This document shows, one piece after another, positions 7,043-12,745 of a stretch of 64,000 bases of DNA. Position 1 is the first letter of the stretch. Every line of letters begins with the position of its first letter. This DNA comes from Brevibacillus invocatus. GTDB lineage: Bacteria; Bacillota; Bacilli; Brevibacillales; Brevibacillaceae. The DNA lies in NCBI RefSeq assembly GCF_003710915.1, contig NZ_RHHR01000009.1, positions 1 through 64,000 on the forward strand, given 5' to 3'. The notes under the pieces were generated by a model. The model was not told the origin of the DNA. It searched no databases and saw only the letters and a list, made by a program, of their open reading frames with translations. Position numbers and translations under genes: made by a program.

Positions 7043-7369
7043 TCAGTATTCCTCCGCTAGTAGAGCTGTACTGTACTCCCCCGAATCGATGATCCAAACC
7101 GTAACTCCGATCGCTAGATTCTCGGTATGATCCACGTAAATCACTTCCTCATGGAAAGGCTGTTCCTGTCGGTTCAGTACCTTCTGCAACGGCTCCCCGT
7201 CTACCCATTCAGCCGAAAGTTCAAAGATTTGGAGGTGATCCAACTGATCTCCCCGTACCTGCCGTTTCTCAAGGATGCTCCACAGCATCCGCTGTAATTC
7301 AATCGGCACGACTTCATTGACCCCACGTGTCACGTATCTGTCCGTTGAAAACATTTTCCGCGCTTCCAT
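7043..7369 (-). CDS. DUF960 domain protein
   Basis: 108 aa. The stretch FSTDRYVTRGVNEVVPIELQ followed by LQIFELS and a QEQPFHEEVIYV segment matches the DUF960 family, small proteins known from Firmicute chromosomes and mobile elements, function unknown. The frame starts two bases after the RadC-like stop, so the two are translationally coupled. An internal ATG (MFSTDR, 7354) is where many relatives begin, and neither start has a strong ribosome binding site. Confidence 0.75.
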   Translation of the reverse strand: MEARKMFSTDRYVTRGVNEVVPIELQRMLWSILEKRQVRGDQLDHLQIFELSAEWVDGEPLQKVLNRQEQPFHEEVIYVDHTENLAIGVTVWIIDSGEYSTALLAEEY

Positions 7370-7371
7370 CT

Positions 7372-7851
7372 TTACATGTACCCCTTTTCCTTTAGGCTTA
7401 CGTAGGCACCCTCTACTCCCACCACAATGTGATCCAAAACAGTGATGCCCAGCAGTTCACCTGCTTCTTGAAGTCTTTTTGTTACTTCAATGTCTTCTCT
7501 GCTGGGAGTAGGGTCGCCGCTCGGATGGGAATGCGCTACAATGATGGATGCCGAATTGGAGAGAATCGCGATCTTAAATGTCTCACGGGGATGTACGATG
7601 GAAGCATCCAGTGAACCAACTGAAACCGTGTGAATAGCTGTTGGCTCATTTTTGGTATTCAGGCAGAGCAACAAGAACTGTTCCCGATCCGTTGCATCCA
7701 GAAACTGCCGAAATAGTCCTGCAGCATCGCTAGCCATTCTGATTCGTCTTTGCGGGTACAGGAGACTAGACTCCCGTACCATTTTTACCGAGACAATGCT
7801 GACTCGCTTAGCTGGTGTATGTCCTGTTTCAGTTACCACCGTATCGTTCAT
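7372..7851 (-). CDS. RadC-like JAB domain protein
   Basis: 159 aa. The JAB/MPN metalloprotein core carries the motif HSHPSGDPTPS with H107, H109 and D113, and an upstream Glu in NEPTAIHTVSVG (about 69). RadC-type JAB proteins without the N-terminal helix-hairpin-helix, as here, are frequent on plasmids and integrative elements; their biochemical role is not settled. The start is the ATG at 7851, five bases after GGGAGGAG; an earlier in-frame ATG (7866) overlaps that site. It leads directly into the DUF960 gene. Confidence 0.88.
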   Translation of the reverse strand: MNDTVVTETGHTPAKRVSIVSVKMVRESSLLYPQRRIRMASDAAGLFRQFLDATDREQFLLLCLNTKNEPTAIHTVSVGSLDASIVHPRETFKIAILSNSASIIVAHSHPSGDPTPSREDIEVTKRLQEAGELLGITVLDHIVVGVEGAYVSLKEKGYM

Positions 7852-7921
7852 ATGTTCTCCTCCCATTTCTGAAAATAGGGACTCCCCAAAACGGCGAGCT
7901 CCTAGTTCATTGTCTTTTCAA

Positions 7922-8167
7922 CTACTCCTCAAGAAATCGCTGTATTTCAATCGCTTCTTTCATTTCGCGAATGCGTTTATTCGCCAGTTCGTCCAGTATC
8001 ACCCGCACTCTGTCGATGTTGACTTGAATTTCTCCGCCTTCACACTCGATTTTCCGAATGAACAGCAGTCCGTTCATGACATACAAGATGCGTCTATCTT
8101 CAAGATACAGCGGGTATCCTCCTTTTAACTCCCGCTTGAACTCCCGGATCAACTCTTCTTTGTTCAT
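7922..8167 (-). CDS. Hypothetical protein, 81 aa
   Basis: 81 aa, not recognised. It is highly charged with a predicted alpha/beta/alpha pattern: N-terminal helix EELIREFKRELKGG, a strand-rich middle (ILYVMNGLLFIRKIEC) and a C-terminal helix. Its ATG overlaps the stop of the upstream gene (ATGA), so the two are translationally coupled and probably act together. Confidence 0.75.
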   Translation of the reverse strand: MNKEELIREFKRELKGGYPLYLEDRRILYVMNGLLFIRKIECEGGEIQVNIDRVRVILDELANKRIREMKEAIEIQRFLEE

Positions 8168-8604
8168 CTTCCTTCCCCCGTCCCTTGAAAAATAGCATCT
8201 CTTTCAGCCTGTTCTTCCAGCCAGGTTTTCATTTCATCGTCCGTTACAGCTTCAAGAGGAAGGTATAAGGCCATCGCGTACTCATTGGTGTAAATGACCA
8301 CTACCTTGTACCAGCACTCGCCGTTCCGTTCTACCTTCTCTACAAACTCCGGCAGGCTTCCTAGTAAACCTTCACGATTGCGCTCCAGTCCCACCACGGA
8401 CAAATCCCGCAGATTGTCGCCTTTCTCCAAGACAACCATGAAGCCGTACATGTCCAACGTGAAATCTTCGTCCAAACCGTCGAAGTCAAAAGCTTCTTTT
8501 AGTCCGTGAAACTCTTCCTTCAAGTAGGAAGTAAACGCATATGAAAACACCCGCGCCTGTCGCAGCAGTCGTACATCCTGAATGGTTTTGATTGTCCGCA
8601 TCAT
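8164..8604 (-). CDS. Hypothetical protein, 146 aa
   Basis: 146 aa, not recognised. The start is ATG 8604 (or the adjacent ATG 8601), placed by GGAGGG five to eight bases upstream; a longer frame to 8715 has no ribosome binding site and overlaps the 48-aa gene upstream. It is an acidic soluble protein with VVLEKGDNLRDLSVVGLER in the middle and no membrane helices. It overlaps the 81-aa gene by four bases. Confidence 0.72.
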   Translation of the reverse strand: MMRTIKTIQDVRLLRQARVFSYAFTSYLKEEFHGLKEAFDFDGLDEDFTLDMYGFMVVLEKGDNLRDLSVVGLERNREGLLGSLPEFVEKVERNGECWYKVVVIYTNEYAMALYLPLEAVTDDEMKTWLEEQAERDAIFQGTGEGR

Positions 8605-8687
8605 TAATCCCTCCAGAAATGAAAAAGGGACTCCCCGTCTGCCGTAGCAGAAGGAAATCCCCGTTATTTGGAAAATCAGTTGATTGA

Positions 8688-8834
8688 TTATTGCCAGAAA
8701 GTACGGAACAGCCATTTTCGAATGGCGACTCCGGCAATTCCACCGACAGTCACTGCCACCATGAAATCAATGTCGCTGAACATCCAGCAGATAGCACCAA
8801 TAACAGCTCCACCTATCGCCCATTTTACAATCAT
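8688..8834 (-). CDS. Small membrane protein, 48 aa
   Basis: 48 aa, starting MIVKWAIGGAVIGAICWMF, with a second hydrophobic stretch FMVAVTVGGIAGVAI and a basic tail (RKWLFRTFWQ). Two Gly-rich transmembrane segments are likely. The ribosome binding site is weak (AAGGGG, 9-10 bases upstream). Position and strand fit an operon between the 162-aa membrane protein and the 146-aa gene. Such tiny two-helix proteins can be holin-like or toxin-like; no function is claimed. Confidence 0.55.
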   Translation of the reverse strand: MIVKWAIGGAVIGAICWMFSDIDFMVAVTVGGIAGVAIRKWLFRTFWQ

Positions 8835-8885
8835 TTTCTTTTTCCCCTTCTCTTTGTATTTGCGTTCATTTGTTACCGGTAATGA

Positions 8886-9374
8886 TTAACTATTATTAAT
8901 TTGGTTAGTCGCTTGCCGAATGGTCTCGTAATCATTGAAGGTTTTCCTCAAAAACACGACAGCCTCCATGTTTCCAAGAAGGAATCCGTCTACTGCCACG
9001 TAGGAAACCTCAAAGGTGCCATTATCCAAAAGCTCGAACTTGAGTTGCAACTCGTAGTTTTCCATCTCCGAGTAGTACAAACCAGTAAACTCTACGAATT
9101 TCTTACCATTGGATTCGCTGAACGTCCACTTTGGCTCCGAGTGCAAGTACTCTAGCACCTCACCCAGTGGTTCAGTGGAGTATTGCTGGAGCGAACTAGC
9201 TTTAATGGCCTCCACATACTTTTTGCCTGGTTCAACAGCTTCTTCAATTTTCCCCTGTACATCTACTCCCATCCATGAAGCGATGAACCACACCGCTAGG
9301 ACGATGATCCCCAGACTCGTCATGAAACTGTAGAATTTGTTCATGCCGTTGAGGATCTTTTTACCTGCTCCCAT
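8886..9374 (-). CDS. Membrane-anchored hypothetical protein
   Basis: 162 aa, not recognised. One transmembrane helix (about residues 15-35, FMTSLGIIVLAVWFIASWMG) precedes a soluble domain of about 120 residues predicted mainly beta, probably outside the membrane. GGGAGG lies about 11 bases before the ATG. This is the first minus-strand gene after the divergent regulatory region shared with the Xre gene. Confidence 0.72.
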   Translation of the reverse strand: MGAGKKILNGMNKFYSFMTSLGIIVLAVWFIASWMGVDVQGKIEEAVEPGKKYVEAIKASSLQQYSTEPLGEVLEYLHSEPKWTFSESNGKKFVEFTGLYYSEMENYELQLKFELLDNGTFEVSYVAVDGFLLGNMEAVVFLRKTFNDYETIRQATNQINNS

Positions 9375-9477
9375 TCCTTGTACATCCTCCCTTGATGACT
9401 TTTGGCCTATCTAAGCGTTTTCTCAATTAGTTGTCGGAACATAGATGATTTCATCGAATCTAGTAGAATCTTCCTAT

Positions 9478-9507
9478 ATTATCTTATAGATGTTAATTGT
9501 TAGTCAA
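9478..9507 (-). promoter_or_regulatory. Candidate promoter of the leftward island operon
   Basis: TTGACT (9502-9507), an 18-bp spacer and GATAAT (9478-9483) on the minus strand, about 100 bp upstream of the 162-aa gene. It could drive the whole 9374 to 7043 gene run. Confidence 0.5.
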
Positions 9508-9540
9508 TTACTATTTATAGTGTGTGTAAATGGTTTTTAC

Positions 9541-9563
9541 CCTCTAGTACGCTTGACTAGAGG
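9541..9563. promoter_or_regulatory. Inverted repeat at the Xre gene start, operator candidate
   Basis: CCTCTAGT (9541-9548) and ACTAGAGG (9556-9563) form perfect 8-bp arms around a 7-bp spacer. The right arm overlaps the ribosome binding site of the Xre gene. The half-site TCTAGTA recurs at 9459-9465, downstream of the leftward promoter. One repressor could control both directions. Confidence 0.6.
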
Positions 9564-9572
9564 TGGTTCCAT

Positions 9573-9926
9573 ATGGAAGAGAGCACGAAACAGCTTGCGA
9601 AAATGTTAGGTGAACGTATCCGCAGTCTCCGTCTGGAACAGGGACTCAGCCAGGAACAACTCGGTGAGCGCTCTGGACTGCACACCAACTACATTGGTCA
9701 AATTGAGCGGGGGGAGAAGAACCTTACCCTCGAAACCTTGCTAAAAATTGCCCGTAGCTTGGGGACTTCTTTGGAGCAGCTCCTGCATTCCGTTGATCCG
9801 CTCGATGTTCAAACCCCTCTTGGGCAAATTGTCGTCATGCTCTCTGAACGTCCTGTGGCCTACCAAACCCTTGTTTTAGCGTTGATGAAAACTGTTTTTT
9901 CATGGGAAGAAGAAAAGCGGAAGTAA
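9573..9926 (+). CDS. Xre-family transcriptional regulator
   Basis: 117 aa. A Cro/CI-type helix-turn-helix covers residues about 11-66: LGERIRSLRLEQGLSQEQL, then ERSGLHTNYIGQIERG and LETLLKIARSLGTSLEQLL. A short C-terminal tail follows without a peptidase motif. It is the only plus-strand gene of the island, divergent from the leftward operon, the usual layout of a repressor that keeps a mobile element silent. AGGTGG lies six bases before the ATG, inside an inverted repeat likely to be its operator. Confidence 0.9.
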   Translation: MEESTKQLAKMLGERIRSLRLEQGLSQEQLGERSGLHTNYIGQIERGEKNLTLETLLKIARSLGTSLEQLLHSVDPLDVQTPLGQIVVMLSERPVAYQTLVLALMKTVFSWEEEKRK

Positions 9927-9950
9927 GTCACAGTGGACTTTCTTCCGCTT
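9914..9950. terminator. Hairpin between convergent genes
   Basis: AAGCGGAAG and CTTCCGCTT form 9-bp arms around the stop codons of the Xre gene and the convergent 93-aa gene. T-richness after it is only moderate on either strand. Confidence 0.5.
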
Positions 9951-10209
9951 GTTTGTTTGCCGAGGGAAATTGGCAGGCGAGAACGGTCATTTCCCAGCGT
10001 ACCGCAAAAATCTCCCTGCGCAGCTTTTCTTCCCGCTGTTGAATCCATTCGCACACTTCCTTGAGTGTATCCTGGCATGCTTCTCCCCGTTGTTTGTACA
10101 GCATCTCATCCTTTAAGAGATACATCGCTTTCTCGCATGTCCTTGCACCCCGTATCAACGTATCCTCCTTGCCAACAAGCTCTTCGTATTTTTCCTGTAC
10201 GCTTTTCAT
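9928..10209 (-). CDS. Hypothetical helical protein, 93 aa
   Basis: 93 aa, not recognised. Nearly all helical, with a heptad-like charged stretch (ETL-EVCEWIQQREEKLRREIF style around residues 48-70) and two Cys. GGGGGA lies six bases before the ATG at 10209. It lies 20 bp downstream of recombinase 2, so it is probably co-transcribed and could be an accessory protein to it. Confidence 0.65.
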   Translation of the reverse strand: MKSVQEKYEELVGKEDTLIRGARTCEKAMYLLKDEMLYKQRGEACQDTLKEVCEWIQQREEKLRREIFAVRWEMTVLACQFPSANKQAEESPL

Positions 10210-10229
10210 GGAATTTCCCCCTGATTCAT

Positions 10230-11105
10230 TTACAGCAAGGCTACAGCCTGCTCCTTGTCCTGTCTGCTAGTGTTGATGTAGTAGTGCGCCGTCGTCTGGA
10301 TGTGAGCATGGCCTGCCAGCTTAGAGACGGTGGTGAGCGGTACCCCTTTCTTGAGCAGTCGGGAGCAGAAGGTATGGCGAAATTTGTGGGGATAGAGCTT
10401 GAAACCAAGCTGCTTCTCCAAGCCCTCTAGCAGCGTGTTGACTGCGTCCTTATGCATCTTCTCGGCTCGTTGACTGAGCAGGAGGTAGGGACTGTCTCTG
10501 TGCTTATTTGCCTGCCGTTCTGACCGGATGTACTCTTTGATGAGTTCCACAAGATCAGGGCGAAGCGGAATCTCCCTGTACTTGCCACCCTTACCCGTTA
10601 CCCTGAGCGTATTCGTGAGGTAGTCCAAGTCATGAAGCTGAATCCCACACAGCTCGCTTACACGAACGCCTGTGTACAACAGCAGCCAGACAATGAGGTG
10701 GTTGCGCACACTGACTTTGCTCCTGTCCTGGACGAAAAAGAGCAGCTGGTTGACCTCTTGCTCCGAAAACACCTCCACCTCTCCCTCACTGCCAGCGGCC
10801 ACCTTGATCCTGTCTTTCTGCAGCGTGACGACTTGCTCAGTGGTCAGCTTACGGTCGATCAGGAACAGGTTGAACGCCTGTAGCGAATTGATTTTCTTGT
10901 TGATGGTGGCCACTGCGTACTTGTTTTCCATGAGGTGATTTTTGTAGCTGGAGACGTAGAAGCGTTTCAAGTCAGCGGGCTGCTCCACTCCCATCCCTGT
11001 CAGGAACGCACAAAACGCTTTTACGTCGCCCACGTACGACTCGATGGTTTTCGGCGCGATCCCGTTTTCTACGAGGGACTGCTCAAACTCCTCGATCAGT
11101 TGCAT
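10230..11105 (-). CDS. Tyrosine recombinase/integrase 2 (XerC-like)
   Basis: 291 aa. N-terminal core-binding domain (about 1-95) and catalytic domain with R148 in TGVRVSE, Lys in GKGGKYR (172-175), H240 and R243 in YPHKFRHTF, H266 in LAGHAH and Y275 nine residues later. AGGAGGGAG precedes the ATG. Sequence identity to recombinase 1 is low outside the motifs, so it is not a recent duplicate. Lying near the opposite end of the island, it may resolve dimers, integrate the element, or act with recombinase 1. Confidence 0.92.
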   Translation of the reverse strand: MQLIEEFEQSLVENGIAPKTIESYVGDVKAFCAFLTGMGVEQPADLKRFYVSSYKNHLMENKYAVATINKKINSLQAFNLFLIDRKLTTEQVVTLQKDRIKVAAGSEGEVEVFSEQEVNQLLFFVQDRSKVSVRNHLIVWLLLYTGVRVSELCGIQLHDLDYLTNTLRVTGKGGKYREIPLRPDLVELIKEYIRSERQANKHRDSPYLLLSQRAEKMHKDAVNTLLEGLEKQLGFKLYPHKFRHTFCSRLLKKGVPLTTVSKLAGHAHIQTTAHYYINTSRQDKEQAVALL

Positions 11106-11127
11106 TCATTCTCCCTCCTGAAACGCA

Positions 11128-11162
11128 AAAATGCCCTGCTGCCTTTTGATTGGCGCAGGGCG
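11128..11162 (-). terminator. Terminator, copy A of a duplicated hairpin
   Basis: GCCCTGC (11134-11140) pairs with GCAGGGC (11156-11162), followed on the minus strand by TTTTT. It ends the 69-aa gene. A similar hairpin with the same ATCAA loop lies at 11405-11439. Confidence 0.7.
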
Positions 11163-11164
11163 TG

Positions 11165-11374
11165 TTAGTCTTGGCTTACTAAAGTAAACTTGCGAAAGGT
11201 ACGCCAGATGGATGACTCATCTGGACTCCATGCCTGACGGACATTCTCTGGATCAAGAATGCGGTAATGCTCGGTGATGAGGTTTTTCTGTAGCTTCCAG
11301 CCGTTTTTCCTGTCCAGGGTGTCCCAGAAGAAGCTCCCTCCTAGTGTTTTGGTCGGTAGGTTCGGGAAAAGCAT
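11165..11374 (-). CDS. Hypothetical protein, 69 aa
   Basis: 69 aa starting MLFPNLPTKTLGGSFFWDTL, not recognised. It ends WRTFRKFTLVSQD and has no membrane segment. The start is the ATG at 11374, nine bases after AAAGGAG; a longer frame to 11434 would run through a terminator hairpin and is unlikely. The gene is enclosed by two near-identical hairpins, as a separate transcription unit or cassette. Confidence 0.6.
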   Translation of the reverse strand: MLFPNLPTKTLGGSFFWDTLDRKNGWKLQKNLITEHYRILDPENVRQAWSPDESSIWRTFRKFTLVSQD

Positions 11375-11404
11375 GTACAACAACTCCTTTGATTTTTTTG
11401 AACG

Positions 11405-11439
11405 TAAAATGCCCTGCATCCATTGATTGGACACAGGGC
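11405..11439 (-). terminator. Terminator, copy B of a duplicated hairpin
   Basis: GCCCTG (11411-11416) pairs with CAGGGC (11434-11439), inner CCA/TGG, followed on the minus strand by ATTTTACG. It ends the Rpn-type nuclease gene. It shares loop and flank words with copy A. Confidence 0.6.
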
Positions 11440-11458
11440 TGATTGTGAGAGCTGCTGT

Positions 11459-12298
11459 TTAGTGAAGCTGCTGTTTCAGTTTTTCGATTTCTTCCGTTGG
11501 CAATCCCGTTGCTTTTGCAACCATTTCAACAGTCATGTCCATCGCTAGCAGATTTTTGGCAACTTCCTTTGCCTTTTGACGCTCGCCTTCTGCCTTTGCG
11601 CCTTCAATCATGTTGAGCTCATCCTTCAAGGCCATTTCCCGCATCTCATATAATTTACGGGCTTCCTTATCCTGATTCAGAAACTCAAGCACATTGACCG
11701 CCTTACGAATCGTTGGTTCACTCATCGCCAATTCCTCCAGTTTCGTTTGGCTCTCGGCTTTCAGGAACAACAGCCATTTCACCAGCAGATCGCTGGTTTC
11801 CTGATGTTCGAATCCAAGTTTCGGCAACTCAAGAAAATGGATTTCAAGATTGTCCGTCAAAACGAAGCTCTCTGTGTCTTCCCTCAGACGAAAAACACTG
11901 TGGTAGCTCTTCGAGTGTAGGTACGAGAAATCCACAATGCTAATCGTGACAGTCTTTTTGAGGTTTCGGTATGGTTCACCCTCTGCCAGTTGACCTTCGT
12001 ACATCTTTGCCCAGTAGTACAGGGAGCGTTTCTCCATGTCGTACTTGTTGTGCAGTTGTACTTCGATGTTGATCTGTTCGCCTGTCTTCGTTTTCCCCCT
12101 GACATCAAGGATGGATGCCTTGTCACCCACCTGATCCGCGTTGATGTGCGGGTCAACCAGCGTGATCTCCTGTAGCTGTTTTCCTTCCTCTGGCTTTAGT
12201 GTCGCGTTGAGAAAAGACAGCAACAAGTCTTTGTTTTCCTCAGTACCAAAAATCCGCTTGAACACGAAATCGACGATGGGATTCATTCGTTTGGTCAC
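11459..12298 (-). CDS. Rpn family PD-(D/E)XK nuclease / putative transposase
   Basis: 279 aa from a GTG at 12298 set by AAGGGAG nine bases upstream; a frame opening at ATG 12328 has no ribosome binding site. The N-terminal MNPIVDFVFKRIFGTEENKD and the core ASILDVRGK ... INIEVQL are typical of the Rpn/PDDEXK-family transposase group, with Asp in ILDV and Glu plus Gln in IEVQ as the nuclease signature. The C-terminal Lys/Glu-rich helix with an AKEVAKNLL repeat-like tail is also typical. Rpn proteins promote RecA-independent recombination in Escherichia coli; here a DNA-processing role is inferred. It is the outermost island gene next to the S-layer operon. Confidence 0.85.
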   Translation of the reverse strand: MTKRMNPIVDFVFKRIFGTEENKDLLLSFLNATLKPEEGKQLQEITLVDPHINADQVGDKASILDVRGKTKTGEQINIEVQLHNKYDMEKRSLYYWAKMYEGQLAEGEPYRNLKKTVTISIVDFSYLHSKSYHSVFRLREDTESFVLTDNLEIHFLELPKLGFEHQETSDLLVKWLLFLKAESQTKLEELAMSEPTIRKAVNVLEFLNQDKEARKLYEMREMALKDELNMIEGAKAEGERQKAKEVAKNLLAMDMTVEMVAKATGLPTEEIEKLKQQLH

Positions 12299-12623
12299 GC
12301 CATCACTCTCCCTTGTTCCGTACGTCATATATTTTTATATTTATTATACCACCGGAATGCTTTTCAGACACTCCAGCCAAAGCCTCCTTTCAGACATATT
12401 CCTATTAATAATATAGTATTGAAATCTTGATAAAACCGGATTGCTGATCTCTCCTTGAACTGAAAAAAGCCAGCTGCCAAAAACCGGCTACTGACTGCAT
12501 TCTTTATATTATGCAGAATATTCTGTTATTTATCTTGATATGATGTTATTAGAAAGTACTTAGTGGCAGTCCCTCGGGAAAAGTTATGCAGGGAGTTCTT
12601 TTAGCGTTTTGCAGTCAGTTCCA

Positions 12624-12660
12624 TCAAAAAGAAAAAGCCTACCCCTTTCGCGAGGTAGAC
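12624..12660 (-). terminator. Second terminator-like hairpin after the S-layer operon
   Basis: GCCTACC (12637-12643) pairs with GGTAGAC (12654-12660), one G-T pair; on the minus strand TTTTTCTTTTT follows. It could be a backup terminator or the 3' end of a short RNA starting after the first terminator. Confidence 0.5.
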
Positions 12661-12708
12661 CCTTTCGACATTCTTCGGGCGGTGACAGGCACCGATCCCC
12701 AAGAAAAA

Positions 12709-12730
12709 AGAGCCCGAGTTATCGGGCTCT
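12709..12730 (-). terminator. Terminator of the S-layer operon
   Basis: AGAGCCCGA (12709-12717) and TCGGGCTCT (12722-12730) form a perfect 9-bp stem with a 4-nt loop, followed on the minus strand by TTTTTT. It is 16 bases beyond the outer wall protein stop. Confidence 0.9.
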
Positions 12731-12745
12731 CTCTTTGCAAGGAAA

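Larger units (their letters stand above)
12299..12745. other. Junction region between island and S-layer operon
   Basis: About 450 bases without a gene. It contains an AT-rich stretch (12335-12430), a 12-bp palindrome CAGAATATTCTG (12514-12525), a hairpin with a T run (12637-12660), a small GGTG-ACAGG-CACC hairpin (12681-12693) and the S-layer terminator (12709-12730). No direct repeat matching the left flank was found by eye, so the right attachment site is not located. Confidence 0.45.

Noticed and set aside
7922-9374. Toxin-antitoxin or phage defence interpretation for the chain of small overlapping genes
   Set aside because: Gene overlap and small size fit, but no toxin, nuclease, NAD-hydrolase or sensor motif is visible in them, so a defence claim would be unsupported.
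12510-12610. Insertion sequence remnant in the junction region
   Set aside because: Only a 12-bp palindrome and a loose inverted word were seen; no transposase fragment or clear terminal repeats.
135-12745. Search for direct-repeat attachment sites or a dif-like site at the two island ends
   Set aside because: No identical repeat longer than chance words was found by eye between the flanks; the borders stay open.
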